Assembly (NCBI GenBank): GCA_900763875.1
Contig: CAAFLX010000016.1
Coordinates: 1 to 44,366, forward strand
Direction of reading: 5' to 3'
DNA length: 44,366 bases
Source: Clostridia bacterium
GTDB lineage: Bacteria > Bacillota > Clostridia > Christensenellales > CAG-917
Below the pieces are notes generated by a model, which was given only the letters and a program-made list of their open reading frames with translations, did no database searches and was not told where the DNA came from. Shown piece by piece: positions 1 to 9,441 of this stretch. The first letter of the stretch is position 1; every line of letters starts with the position of its first letter. The position numbers and the translations under genes are program-made.

Positions 1-8
1 ATATGATG

Positions 9-48
9 ACTTCAATATCATTTTGTTAATAAATATTATTCTTTTGTT
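9..48 (-). promoter_or_regulatory. AraC-type operator, copy D
   Basis: Fourth copy of the 40-bp element also found at 3941-3980, 13715-13754 and 17494-17533. On the plus strand it reads TTCAATATC, then two TTTTGTT half-sites ending at 27 and 48, exactly 21 bp apart. It lies beyond the terminator of the 160-3789 gene and points leftward, so it should control a minus-strand gene outside the window. Its -10 box would fall off the left edge. Confidence 0.6.
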
Positions 49-75
49 TTCTAATCGATATCATAAATGTAAATT

Positions 76-109
76 GCAAAATCCCCGAAACGGAAGTTCC
101 GTTTCGGGG
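76..109 (-). terminator. Intrinsic terminator of the InlB-repeat lipoprotein gene
   Basis: A perfect 13-bp stem, CCCCGAAACGGAA against TTCCGTTTCGGGG (83-95 and 97-109), is followed on the minus strand by ATTTTGC. It lies 50 bp past the stop codon at 160. Confidence 0.85.
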
Positions 110-159
110 ATAATTTCATTATAGGCAATTATTATTGACTATTGCAATGCAATTATCGA

Positions 160-3100
160 TTAAACGTTTTGAGATTGCGCTGCTTCAAATTTAGCGATTG
201 CTTCGCTTCCAAATTTAACTTCGTTATTGGTTGCGGTCAAAGTCTTGTTACCATCGTAGTTGTAGATACCAATATGATATTGAGCATCTGCGGTGAATGT
301 GCTATTCAACGTTGACAACGTCAACGGCTTATCAAATAGATTTTGTCCGTCATATATGATATACAACTTGCCTTCGATGATGAAATACTCAACAGTATGC
401 TCGCCTGCAACAGCAGTGTCAAGACCAAGCATTTTATTATTAGAGAAAACATCATTTGTGTTTGTTTTAGTCCAAGTATAGTTTTGGAAAAGCGTATATC
501 CTTTGTCTTGGAAACAAATCTGTGCATTGTTGCCGTTCAAGAAATCGGAATAGATTGTGATGCCTTGATGGTCATTGTTAATGTTCAACGTTGTTTTGAG
601 ATAAACAGCATTGCTTGCATTTTCATAGTAGGAATAACCATTACCGGTAATCGTCACGTTTCCACTCTCGTCTACGGTTGCATTCTTTGTCTTTGACGCT
701 GTATCATATCCTTGCGCTTTTGCAAGTGCCTCGCTTCCGAATTTTACTTCTACCGCACTAGCGTTCAACGTCTTATTTCCGTCAAAATTGTAGATACCGA
801 TGTGATATTGAGCGTCTGCGGTGAATGTGCTATTCAATGTAGACAACGTCAACGGCTTATCAAATAGATTTTGTCCGTCATATATGATATACAACTTGCC
901 TTTGATGATGAAATACTCAACAGTATGCTTGCCTGCAACAGCAGTGTCAAGACCAAGCATTTGATTATTAGAGAAAACATTATTTGTGTTTGTTTTAGTC
1001 CAAGTATAGTTTTGGAAGAGTGTATAACCTTTTGCTTGGAAACAAATCTGTGCATTGTTGCCGTTTATGCTATCGGTATAAATTGTAATGCCCTGATGGT
1101 CATTGCTGATATTCAAGATAGCCTTAAGATAAACTGCACTATCTACGCCTTTAAGGAACGCATATCCGTTGCCGGTTATCGTAACATCGTTTCCGTTGAA
1201 CTTTGCGCTTTTGGAAACTACAGAGTATGTAATCGTAAGATCTTCCGTAAGTGTCGTAAAGTCGATATCGGAAAGCGCATTTATGCTATTTCCATTTTGT
1301 GCAATTTGGTATTCCCAAAGCAATTCAGGCTCTGTAAATACGCCCGCAGGGATACCCACGCCATATGTTGCGGTTGTATTGACATCATCTTTGCCTGCAA
1401 CAACAAACTTGACATTTACGACTTTTGCGCCGATAACCGCTTTGTAGGTGGCGTTTCCTGTAACAGTTGCTTCTGTGACGATTTCGCCTTCACCATTGAG
1501 TTGCCAACCGTTGATTTGCTTTGTGTTGTCAGTAAGCCATTCCGTCGGGAAAGCAATTGCGTCGCCTTTCTTGCAAGTAACATCACTGATCTTTTTACCT
1601 TCTGTGTCTTGGAATGTGATTACGATAATGTTAGCTTCACAATTGTCACAAATACCGTCATCGTTCGCGTCTACATGTCCCATGTGTTGAATGGTTTCTT
1701 CTTTTGTTGCGCCACAATGAATGCAGGTATACTTTTTGGTGCCGTCTTCGGTGCAAGTTGCCGCTTGGACAACCTTACCTTCATCATATTCGTGATCGCC
1801 GACCAAGCAATTCAAAGTTGCGCTATCCGTCCCAAAGCTGAAATTGGTAACGGTTGCTTGTTTTTGGTTGCCGCCGCTCCAAGTCGCAAAACCGAGTTTC
1901 CAGTTCTTCGATGCATCGAGTCCGTTTATTGCAACATTTCCGTCCGAGGTATAACCATCTGTGATTTTAATGTTGAATCCGCCATCTTGCCAAGACAAAG
2001 AAAGCACACCGTTTTTGTATGTGAAATTGACCGTAGCAACGTGTTGTCCGTCAACTTCTTTGAGTGCAGGGGTTCCGATATCATTGATTGCTTTTCTCTG
2101 ATTCCAACCTGCTACTGCGCCTGACATACGTACTTCTTTCCAATGTGCGAAATAGAAGATTCTGATGTTTCCGGAAGGTCCGAGTTTGTCTCCGTCAAAC
2201 AACATAAATCCGACCATGCCGTCACCCGCTTTGGGAGTGACATAAGTAAAGGAACCGTAGAATCCACCGGCAGGATCGACCTTCACAAACGAAACGTTCG
2301 CACCATAGCCTGCTTGCGGTTTGAGGAGTACGCCATCTTCCGTAAACTCATAGGTTTCCGTGCCTGCATAATCGCTTACGGGCGTGAAATAAACATAACT
2401 GATTTCAACGTCTTCCGTAAGTGCGTCAAGCGCAATGCCGTCCAAATTTTCGACAGCGTTTCCGTTGACTTTAATGTTATAAAGCCACATTTTATCTGCG
2501 GCAGGAGCAGCCAACACAGTATCTGCGGGAAGGCCTACGCCATAAGTTGCTTTAACTTCTTGTTTTACTACACCGCCAATCTTAACGGTAACTGTTTTGG
2601 ATATTGCTTTGAATACTGCAACAAAGGTTTGATTGGTGGTGACGGTTTTGTTTGTAAAGTCAAAGACCTCGCTTTCCCCTTCGAGTGCCCAACCGACAAA
2701 TTCTTGTCCTGTTGCGGGAGTCGGGTTTGCGGGTAGTTTGTATGCGCCGCCATGTGCAACTTGGATTTCTTGATCTTGCATTCCTTCGACTTTGAATGTC
2801 AAAGTAAGAATAACGTCAAAGGATGCTTTGAATTCCATATTGTCGGCAACAGTTTTTTCCACCTTGTCATAAACCGTGCTTTCAAATCCATCCGAAGTTT
2901 TGAGCAACCAACCTTTGAACATAAAACCTGATTTTGTAGGCTCGTTCTCGGGGAAAACAACTGCTTCGCCATAATTCTTGGAGATAGTTTCGATGACAGT
3001 CGTTCCGTCTTCGCCGTAGAATGTAAGAGTGTAAACATTGATGCTGTATTTTGCGGTATAAGTTGCGTTGTCTTTTACGACTTTTGCGCCTTCTGCCTCA

Positions 3101-3789
3101 AAATCGACTTTCTTTTCGCCAACGTACCAACCATCGAATGTATACCCTACTTTTGAGGGGGCCGTGGGAACCGTCAATGTATCACCGTAATGCAAGTTTT
3201 GCGTCGTTCCGACCTCGGTTTCACCGTCCATAAACTTGATTGCATAGGTGTTTTGAGTGAAGGATGCCTTAAACGCCAAATCGGAATTTACCACGCGTGC
3301 GTTAGCCGCATTCATATTGTAAATTTCGGTTTCTCCTTCCTTAATCCAACCGACAAACGTCCAGCCTTCTTTTTGAGGATCGTTCGGGATTGTGAACACA
3401 CCGCCCTGTGCCACGGTTTGAGCCGTGCCGACAAGAGTTTCACCATCGTCCATAACAAATTTGACCGTATAATTTACGATTATTTTTTGGAACTTGGCTA
3501 CGAATGCCATATCCTTGGTGACTTTTGTCGCGCCTTCTGCAGCAAAATCGTATTCCTTACCTTCATAAAGCCAGCCGACAAATTGATAGCCATCTTTTTT
3601 TGGCGCTTGAGGAACAGTCAATTCGCCGCCTTCCTTGATGCTTTGAGCTTCGCCTATAAGGGTTTTGCCGTCTTCATCGAAAAACTTTACGGAATATGTT
3701 GTTTGCGAACAAGCAACAAAGCAAGTTGTTACGACTACAACAACCAAAACAAGCAAAGCCAAAAGTGACAAACGTGTTCTGCTTTTCAT
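160..3789 (-). CDS. InlB-repeat, multi-domain surface lipoprotein
   Basis: Predicted surface lipoprotein of 1209 aa. The N-terminus is a signal peptide ending in FVAC, which should be lipidated at Cys27. Residues about 30-395 hold five Listeria-Bacteroides (Flg_new/InlB B) repeats, each with a V/I-K-F start, GY/GW-F-x-GW core and A-x-F/Y end. Next come a beta-rich linker, a concanavalin/LamG-like segment (about 475-690), a short Cys-rich piece with two CxxC pairs (about 700-755), more InlB-like sequence, and two nearly identical C-terminal modules of about 165 aa. A third copy of that module ends the 4469-7534 protein. A strong AGGAGAAAGTT ribosome site precedes ATG 3789. The gene is monocistronic, with its own AraC-type promoter. 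Known family members are adhesins or glycan-capture proteins; the substrate here is not evident. Confidence 0.85.
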   Translation of the reverse strand: MKSRTRLSLLALLVLVVVVVTTCFVACSQTTYSVKFFDEDGKTLIGEAQSIKEGGELTVPQAPKKDGYQFVGWLYEGKEYDFAAEGATKVTKDMAFVAKFQKIIVNYTVKFVMDDGETLVGTAQTVAQGGVFTIPNDPQKEGWTFVGWIKEGETEIYNMNAANARVVNSDLAFKASFTQNTYAIKFMDGETEVGTTQNLHYGDTLTVPTAPSKVGYTFDGWYVGEKKVDFEAEGAKVVKDNATYTAKYSINVYTLTFYGEDGTTVIETISKNYGEAVVFPENEPTKSGFMFKGWLLKTSDGFESTVYDKVEKTVADNMEFKASFDVILTLTFKVEGMQDQEIQVAHGGAYKLPANPTPATGQEFVGWALEGESEVFDFTNKTVTTNQTFVAVFKAISKTVTVKIGGVVKQEVKATYGVGLPADTVLAAPAADKMWLYNIKVNGNAVENLDGIALDALTEDVEISYVYFTPVSDYAGTETYEFTEDGVLLKPQAGYGANVSFVKVDPAGGFYGSFTYVTPKAGDGMVGFMLFDGDKLGPSGNIRIFYFAHWKEVRMSGAVAGWNQRKAINDIGTPALKEVDGQHVATVNFTYKNGVLSLSWQDGGFNIKITDGYTSDGNVAINGLDASKNWKLGFATWSGGNQKQATVTNFSFGTDSATLNCLVGDHEYDEGKVVQAATCTEDGTKKYTCIHCGATKEETIQHMGHVDANDDGICDNCEANIIVITFQDTEGKKISDVTCKKGDAIAFPTEWLTDNTKQINGWQLNGEGEIVTEATVTGNATYKAVIGAKVVNVKFVVAGKDDVNTTATYGVGIPAGVFTEPELLWEYQIAQNGNSINALSDIDFTTLTEDLTITYSVVSKSAKFNGNDVTITGNGYAFLKGVDSAVYLKAILNISNDHQGITIYTDSINGNNAQICFQAKGYTLFQNYTWTKTNTNNVFSNNQMLGLDTAVAGKHTVEYFIIKGKLYIIYDGQNLFDKPLTLSTLNSTFTADAQYHIGIYNFDGNKTLNASAVEVKFGSEALAKAQGYDTASKTKNATVDESGNVTITGNGYSYYENASNAVYLKTTLNINNDHQGITIYSDFLNGNNAQICFQDKGYTLFQNYTWTKTNTNDVFSNNKMLGLDTAVAGEHTVEYFIIEGKLYIIYDGQNLFDKPLTLSTLNSTFTADAQYHIGIYNYDGNKTLTATNNEVKFGSEAIAKFEAAQSQNV
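172..672 (-). repeat. C-terminal module, copy 2 (coding repeat)
   Basis: Encodes the last ~165 aa of the 160-3789 protein, from VTITGNGYSYY to the end. Long stretches match 700-1195 almost base for base, for example 330-470 against 858-998. That indicates a recent tandem duplication inside the gene. Confidence 0.85.
700..1195 (-). repeat. C-terminal module, copy 1 (coding repeat)
   Basis: Upstream member of the tandem pair in the 160-3789 gene. It carries the same signature words as copy 2: DHQGITIY, NGNNAQICFQ, YIIYDGQNLFDKPL and ADAQYHIGIYN. The fold looks beta-rich, probably a jelly-roll or LamG-like module. Confidence 0.85.
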
Positions 3790-3917
3790 AACTTTCTCCT
3801 TTTATTGTTTAATATTATTTCGGCTTATAACACCGTAAGTAACCACAAATCCCCTTGCGTTTCAATGCCTTTATTTGCCACCAAAATGCATAAATAAAGA
3901 TACACTTCCACATCTTC

Positions 3918-3980
3918 ATTATACTAATCCTCGACATTGCAATTCAATATCTTTTTGTTTTCATTTATTTGCTTTTTGTT
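3918..3980 (-). promoter_or_regulatory. Promoter with AraC-type operator, copy A
   Basis: The minus strand has a perfect -10 TATAAT (3918-3923) and a -35-like TTGAAT (3942-3947) with an 18-bp spacer. Immediately upstream and overlapping the -35 are two identical half-sites AACAAAAAG, at 3972-3980 and 3951-3959, exactly 21 bp apart. This is the layout used by AraC-family class II activators. The start codon at 3789 is about 120 nt downstream. Confidence 0.75.
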
Positions 3981-4142
3981 CTTAATTATTAAAAAAATCG
4001 GATAAGTAACCTCCCCAATTGTACAAGTGCTTTTATTATAAAATCTCCGAGTGCAATGACTCGCTAGGAAATTTTATAATAAGCAATAAAGAAGACTGAT
4101 TTTCTTCATAGGAGCACAAAAACAAGCCAAAATAAGCAAAAA
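3981..4142. other. Intergenic segment with a long imperfect inverted repeat
   Basis: Part of the 425-bp gene-free stretch 3790-4214. It holds a 16-bp inverted repeat, TTATTATAAAATCTCC (4033-4048) against GGAAATTTTATAATAA (4067-4082), with one G-T mismatch. A second short stem, GAGT/ACTC (4049-4052 and 4059-4062), lies inside it. I see no ORF and no poly-T tail. It could be a structured RNA, a decayed small mobile element or a recombination site. Confidence 0.5.
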
Positions 4143-4166
4143 AGCCTACTATTTAGTAGGCTTTTT
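4143..4166 (-). terminator. Bidirectional-looking terminator
   Basis: An 8-bp stem, AGCCTACT/AGTAGGCT (4143-4150 and 4155-4162), is flanked by A-rich and T-rich tracts on both sides. It can terminate the long minus-strand sugar operon after the gpsA fragment. Confidence 0.8.
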
Positions 4167-4214
4167 CTATGTTTCAATTACTATATTCTTAGACCAAAAA
4201 ATTGATTATTTTAC

Positions 4215-4472
4215 TTACGTATGTAGGAGCGTAAATTTCTCCCATGGAATGTTGACCGGTTCTTTTTGGGTAATAATTGCATCCACGCACAACAAAAGCG
4301 GAAAATCCGCAAGATGTAACCGTCCAGCGCTTGCGGCAATGCGAATCGCGCGTGCCACCCGCTCCGCAACCACAAGGGATTCGAGCGTTACTCCGTTCAG
4401 TTCAGTTTTGGCTTCGTCAATATTCAATCCGCGCCCCAACAGGATTCCGACCAAGCGGGTTCTTCCTCTTAT
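4215..4472 (-). pseudogene. 3' fragment of glycerol-3-phosphate dehydrogenase (gpsA remnant)
   Basis: The frame encodes about 85 aa resembling the C-terminus of NAD(P)-dependent glycerol-3-phosphate dehydrogenase: an R-x-R-x-x-G-x-L-LGRG block, a DEA helix, GVTLES and a closing DFPLL segment. The rest of the enzyme (Rossmann domain and catalytic Lys) is absent. A TGA lies upstream in frame at 4485-4487, inside the end of the neighbouring lipoprotein gene. The open frame begins with TTG and has no ribosome site. I infer a truncated gene left at an insertion or rearrangement junction. The family call rests on recalled motifs, without an alignment. Confidence 0.6.
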
Positions 4473-7400
4473 GATGGTTGAGCATCATTGAATTTCGCAA
4501 GTGCCTCTGCTCCGTACAACACTTCCATATTGCTTGCAGTCAAAGTCTTTCCGCCATCATAGTTGTAGATGCCGATATGGTATTGAGCGTCCGCCGTGAA
4601 TGCGCCGTTCAAATCCGATAACGCCAAAGGCTTATCAAATAGATTTTGTCCGTCATAGATGATATACAACTTACCTTCGACTATGAAATACTCAACCGTA
4701 TGTTTGCCTACGGTTTCGGTTCTTAATCCCAACATCTTGTTGTTTGAGAATACGTCGCCGGTATTTGTAGCGCGCCAAACATAATCCTTCAACAATGAAT
4801 AACCGTTGGCTTGAAATCCGATTTGCGCATTATTTCCGTTCAACGAATCTGTGAATATAGTTATGCCTTGATGAGCATTGCTTATATCAAATGTCGTTTT
4901 AAGATAAACCACACTTGCGCTACCGTCAAAATACGAATATCCGTTGCCTAAGATTGTAACGCTGCCGTCATCATTATATTTTGCGTTTTTGCTGACATAA
5001 AGCGGATGTTGCTTTATATATTCATCGACTTTTGCTTTTTCTGTGATTGCAAAGATATCGGAGATTTCAATCAATGGAATGTTGTCATCTCTTCCGTCAA
5101 CCGCTTGAGCTTGCCAAACACATATTTCTATCGAATAATCGCCATCTGCCAGATAATCGGTAAATTTATAATTTTGATTTCCTGTTTTGCTCTTGATATA
5201 TGCGTTTATTTCATCTCTTGTAAGTTTTGCAGACGTTATATTATTGATGATGAAATTAAATGTTCCGCTTTCAGCATCGTATGCCAATGCAAAATTACAG
5301 ATCTTTTGGTTGCCATTAATGGTGAAGGAACTTGCCGTAACTCCCATCGGTGCTGCGATTGAATTCCACGCATATCCAAACAACAAACGAACGCCAACAG
5401 TATCGTTAATATAGAATTGGACAGAATGGCCATTACCGTCTTTTATGGAAAAACCGACGTTTGGATATTTGCTTTGTGTTGCCGTTATATCCATTCCGAC
5501 AACGAAGGAACCATTCGATTTGCGAATGAATCCAACCTCATCGCCCAATGAAATATGAGAACCGGAATGCACAAAACCATTAGACACGGTTGTTACAGTT
5601 TCCGTTGTCGCATCATATACAAGATTACGTCCCGTATGCAAAGTAAAATCATACACTAAATCTGACGTAACATCCAAAGATACTGCTCGTGCGATATCAT
5701 ATACTTCACTTTGATTCGATACTGAACTTGTAATATCACCATTTACCAATTCTGCATAATAATGCCCTGCGACAACATCGACGGAATAACCTGAAGAGTC
5801 AACGTCAACCATGTATTTGAGTGCCTTGATTGAGTTATCTTTTCCGACAAGCGTCATTTCGCAAGAAGTTTCTACGCCATATCTCATCGCATTTCCTGAA
5901 AGCGTTTTGCAATCGGCAATCTTCTCAAACGTAATGAACACTTCGGTATTTTTTTGGATATTATCAATATCATAAACGCCCGCAGTTGCATTTGCGAAGA
6001 AGCTATCGACCTTCTCCTGTCCGTTGACAAGCAACGATTTAACGGTATAACCGGATTCGAGCGTAATCTCAACTTGCGTGCTTCCGCCCTTTTTAACCGC
6101 TTGTTGACCGCAAGCTATGTTACCACCACGATTTACCGTTTCGGTATAGATAGTGAAAACATCGCTTTCACCCAACAAATTCGCAACTTCCTGTTCCGTA
6201 AGAGTCGAAAAACTATAATCGGTAAACTTTACCGCAGCATTGTTGCTGAACAATCCAACAAATACGTCGCCCGGAAGGTAATCGACGGTTTCAGTCGCAA
6301 GATAATTGTCGTTTACAAAGTAATGCAAGTTTGCGCCTTGCTTAATTAAGCGCAGTTTAATTCCCTCAACAGTGCCTGCGTTTTCATTTATAGTGCTTCC
6401 GACAACCCTTTGTACCCATCCGCCTTTTGTGCTAATAGTGCGCAAATCAACGTTAGTAATGGTTTTCGTTCCGTTTACTCCGTCTTGCATTTGAGAAAAG
6501 TCAATGGTCGGACAATAGCAAATATCAGTAGAGTCGAGAAGGTAGAATCCACAGTATGCGCCTTGATATCTACTGTCTGTTGTAAGTTTTCCGTAAGGAA
6601 TAATGGTTGTTTCTGCAACAAAGTTGGACGAGCAAATGTCCTTTGCGAATATCCAAGATTGTTCGATACCTGTCGAAATGCTTACTTCTCCGTCGGCAAT
6701 ATTGTCCATATCCCAGCAACCGGATTTCGTAAGGCCGGTATGGCTATCGCCTAAAACTGCGCCTTCACTATCTGCATCGGTAAAGCCATCCTTGTCAAAC
6801 ACCCAAAAACTGTTCATGTGTCCAAAAGGAGTAAACGGACATTTAAGGGATTGTTCCGTAGTCTTACCTCTTAGAATTGCGTGGTAAACAGGCAAAATAT
6901 AAACATTTTTCGGAACGATTTTATTTCCTTCTGCATCTATTTTGGGTTCAATTCCAAGTTCAGACCAAGCAATAAATATTTCCCACGTAGCATATTTCGT
7001 TGCGCCGCTGTTAAGTTCGCCGTCAACGTAAACGTTACGCTTCATCTTCTCGCCTGTGCCGTATCCTTTACCGCCCAAGTTCATAAAGAACAATCTTCTC
7101 GATATAAAATCTTGGTCGTAATCAGGGTTGAGTTCTCTCTCGTCATCTACATCATAAACATAGTAAATCATCTCAATGATAGACGTGTCATAACGAGAAA
7201 ACTCACCGTGATAAATTAGGTTGTTATCTTCAACTTTTGCACCGATATATACACCGTATTCGGTTGTGAATGCCGTGACGTTTAAATATGGCATCGTACC
7301 ATCCAAATTGTTGGTAAACGTGTTTCTAAACCACTTTTTCCCTTGCCAAGCGTCTTCGTCCAACTTGCCGTCTATCGAAATATCGAGATCGTTTTCGCCT

Positions 7401-7534
7401 TCATAAGTGCTTATATACTCATAGTCGTATGTGGATTCTTCGGGGAATATTTCCGATTTATTACAAGCAACAAGTGCGACTACACAAGTAACCGTCACAA
7501 TGATAAGCAACATCGCAATTAAAGTTCTTTTCAT
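4469..7534 (-). CDS. CBM9/DOMON-like carbohydrate-binding lipoprotein
   Basis: Predicted 1021-aa lipoprotein, last full gene of the sugar operon. Start: the second ATG (7534) is 8 nt from GGAGG, while the first (7540) is only 2 nt away. The GGAGG lies in the last codons of the GH43 gene, so translation is probably coupled. A lipobox VALVAC follows the signal helix. Residues about 40-225 resemble the CBM9/DOMON-like carbohydrate-binding fold (I-D-G-x-L-D-E-x-AW, V-x-A-x-V-E-D-N, W-E-x-x-I-x-W). Next come a concanavalin-like region, an InlB-like repeat (about 470-540), another beta-rich region, and at about 850-1021 the same module that is duplicated in the 160-3789 protein. The likely role is holding plant or mucin glycan at the cell surface; no catalytic domain is seen. 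Confidence 0.8.
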   Translation of the reverse strand: MKRTLIAMLLIIVTVTCVVALVACNKSEIFPEESTYDYEYISTYEGENDLDISIDGKLDEDAWQGKKWFRNTFTNNLDGTMPYLNVTAFTTEYGVYIGAKVEDNNLIYHGEFSRYDTSIIEMIYYVYDVDDERELNPDYDQDFISRRLFFMNLGGKGYGTGEKMKRNVYVDGELNSGATKYATWEIFIAWSELGIEPKIDAEGNKIVPKNVYILPVYHAILRGKTTEQSLKCPFTPFGHMNSFWVFDKDGFTDADSEGAVLGDSHTGLTKSGCWDMDNIADGEVSISTGIEQSWIFAKDICSSNFVAETTIIPYGKLTTDSRYQGAYCGFYLLDSTDICYCPTIDFSQMQDGVNGTKTITNVDLRTISTKGGWVQRVVGSTINENAGTVEGIKLRLIKQGANLHYFVNDNYLATETVDYLPGDVFVGLFSNNAAVKFTDYSFSTLTEQEVANLLGESDVFTIYTETVNRGGNIACGQQAVKKGGSTQVEITLESGYTVKSLLVNGQEKVDSFFANATAGVYDIDNIQKNTEVFITFEKIADCKTLSGNAMRYGVETSCEMTLVGKDNSIKALKYMVDVDSSGYSVDVVAGHYYAELVNGDITSSVSNQSEVYDIARAVSLDVTSDLVYDFTLHTGRNLVYDATTETVTTVSNGFVHSGSHISLGDEVGFIRKSNGSFVVGMDITATQSKYPNVGFSIKDGNGHSVQFYINDTVGVRLLFGYAWNSIAAPMGVTASSFTINGNQKICNFALAYDAESGTFNFIINNITSAKLTRDEINAYIKSKTGNQNYKFTDYLADGDYSIEICVWQAQAVDGRDDNIPLIEISDIFAITEKAKVDEYIKQHPLYVSKNAKYNDDGSVTILGNGYSYFDGSASVVYLKTTFDISNAHQGITIFTDSLNGNNAQIGFQANGYSLLKDYVWRATNTGDVFSNNKMLGLRTETVGKHTVEYFIVEGKLYIIYDGQNLFDKPLALSDLNGAFTADAQYHIGIYNYDGGKTLTASNMEVLYGAEALAKFNDAQPS
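4480..4970 (-). repeat. C-terminal module, copy 3 (coding repeat)
   Basis: Encodes the same ~165-aa module as 172-672 and 700-1195, with shared DHQGITI/AHQGITI, NGNNAQI and YIIYDGQNLFDKPL words. It is clearly more diverged than the two tandem copies are from each other, so it is an older paralogous transfer between the two surface proteins. Confidence 0.8.
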
Positions 7535-7539
7535 TGTCA

Positions 7540-9426
7540 TTACCTCCCAAGCACCACTATTTCACTCAAATTGAGTTTTGTATTGGAATTGCCGAGTTTA
7601 TCGTATGCCAACAATCTATCGTTAGCGTTAATTGTAATCTTTATTTCTGTAACTTTAATCTCGTCAAATTCCGCAACTGCCGGCGAACACGAAACGATAT
7701 ACATCGTATCCGAATCTTTCAAATACTCGCCGGGAAAAGCAAGATTCTCAATTACAGCGTATTCATAATCAGTGTGCATCCAATACGCAGGATTTTCCGC
7801 CAACTTAAACTTTATTGACGCTATCTTGCTGAATGCAAAGTTGATATTCGCAGAATTATATATCATAATCGAGCGAACCGAAACCGCCTCGTCAAATTTC
7901 AAGGTTATCGTAATATCTTGGTCTGTAGACAAAACTTGATTCTCATTGTAAGTGTAATAAGGCAAAATGCCATCAGTAAGATACTCTGCCCCACTTACAC
8001 CTTTACTGACTTCAATCTTTGCGCTTTGTGCCAGATTTTTATAACCGCTTACTGATTCGGGCAACCATTGCAACGACTTGCTCGGACCGTTGGCGACTAA
8101 TACCTCCGTTCCATTTACATTGACAAAACTGATTCTATCCGACATCAAAACACGAACGACAGCGGAACTCGCGCTAACCGTATTGCCATGTGCGTGATAG
8201 ACAATATACATTTCATCACCCTTTTGCACTATGCTGTGGTGACCTGTTCCTTTTACATGTTGAAGTTGCGAACCTGACAAAACAGGATTTCCGACATCTG
8301 TTGAAACTTTTTCGTAGACGCCGAGCGGACTATCCGAAATTGCTTGCCAAACAGAATAACCTTGATCCGTATAGCCGTTTGCGGAATACGTAAGATAATA
8401 CTTGCCGTTATGTTTCATCATAAACGGTGCTTCGAGCAACGTAGAGTCGTTGAAGCGTTCACCGAGTTGAACGTTTGTAGCCAAAACCGCATCCTTACCT
8501 TTACCGCAAGAAACAGTCTTTACGGAAGGTGCCGCCAACAATGTAAGACTATCGTAATCCGGCGTAGTCCAATTTGTCATTTTCATTCCGAAAATGCTCA
8601 ATTTGCTTTGCCAATAAGTCCCTTCACTCTTGAAATAAAGATAAAGAGTTCCGTCCTCATCGATAAACGGGCTAACGTCGATAACGGGTGTATCGAAGTC
8701 CAAATCATATGCTTCTCTGAAATTGATGCACGGCGTGTATTGCGTTGAATTATCACTCAAAGTTTCCGTATGTTCGACAGGAAGGAACGGACCAACCGGC
8801 GTTGATGAAGTCGCAATGCCGATATAATGGCGGTCGTACAATCTCGATGAACTTGAAACAGAGCCTTCTGCGCGCAATTTTGCAGGAATTGTATAGAACA
8901 TATAGTACAATTCTTTTTGCGCGTTATAAATGACTTCCGGTGCCCAAATAGTTTCAATATCATAAGCCTCCCAGTCACGTTCTCTAAATGCCAAACTAAA
9001 ACCAAGCGGAAGTGCGCCTGCAAGTTCCCAATAACTCAAATCCTTTGAACGATAGCATTGCGCTTCCAAAGATTTTGCCTTTTCGGAAACTGTTTCGCCG
9101 TTTACGACTTCCGAAATATAAGGCATTGACGGAGATGAGTCATTATTCCATCCCACATGGTTGTGTGAACCACCTGTAACATAAGCGTAGTAGTATCCGC
9201 CATATTCTGCGTTTTCTTCTTCAGATACGTAGATTACGCCGGGGTCCGCGCCGTGTGTATTCCCTTGGTTGTATGCGTACAAATCTTTGTTATAATTTGC
9301 GCCATCAATACCCGTTCCATAGGAAAGACGCACTGTCTTTCCGTCGTCCTTTGAACATCCGACAAACACAGAAACGAGCATTACAAGAAGCAATACAACC
9401 AGTATAACCCTTGCGTGATGTTTCAT
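7540..9426 (-). CDS. GH43 family glycoside hydrolase, lipoprotein
   Basis: 628-aa glycosidase predicted to be anchored at Cys24 (lipobox FVGC). The five-bladed GH43 catalytic signature is present: Asp61 in ADPGVIYV (general base), Asp250 in VIDVSPFIDEDG (pKa modulator) and Glu332 in LLEAPFMMKHNGKYYLTYSA (general acid). A GTGHHS segment supplies the usual active-site His. A C-terminal discoidin-like beta-sandwich (about 460-628) probably binds carbohydrate. Family members act on arabinosides, xylosides or galactans; the specificity cannot be read here. RBS AAGGAGG, 8 nt from ATG. It sits 15 bp after the binding-protein gene in the same operon and likely trims oligosaccharides before import. 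Confidence 0.9.
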   Translation of the reverse strand: MKHHARVILVVLLLVMLVSVFVGCSKDDGKTVRLSYGTGIDGANYNKDLYAYNQGNTHGADPGVIYVSEEENAEYGGYYYAYVTGGSHNHVGWNNDSSPSMPYISEVVNGETVSEKAKSLEAQCYRSKDLSYWELAGALPLGFSLAFRERDWEAYDIETIWAPEVIYNAQKELYYMFYTIPAKLRAEGSVSSSSRLYDRHYIGIATSSTPVGPFLPVEHTETLSDNSTQYTPCINFREAYDLDFDTPVIDVSPFIDEDGTLYLYFKSEGTYWQSKLSIFGMKMTNWTTPDYDSLTLLAAPSVKTVSCGKGKDAVLATNVQLGERFNDSTLLEAPFMMKHNGKYYLTYSANGYTDQGYSVWQAISDSPLGVYEKVSTDVGNPVLSGSQLQHVKGTGHHSIVQKGDEMYIVYHAHGNTVSASSAVVRVLMSDRISFVNVNGTEVLVANGPSKSLQWLPESVSGYKNLAQSAKIEVSKGVSGAEYLTDGILPYYTYNENQVLSTDQDITITLKFDEAVSVRSIMIYNSANINFAFSKIASIKFKLAENPAYWMHTDYEYAVIENLAFPGEYLKDSDTMYIVSCSPAVAEFDEIKVTEIKITINANDRLLAYDKLGNSNTKLNLSEIVVLGR

Positions 9427-9441
9427 AATTGTTCCTCCTTA

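Noticed and set aside
871..2124. 417-aa plus-strand open frame
   Set aside because: Antisense to the InlB-repeat lipoprotein. It is Cys/Phe/Ile-rich with no domain and no ribosome site, while the opposite strand encodes clear repeats.
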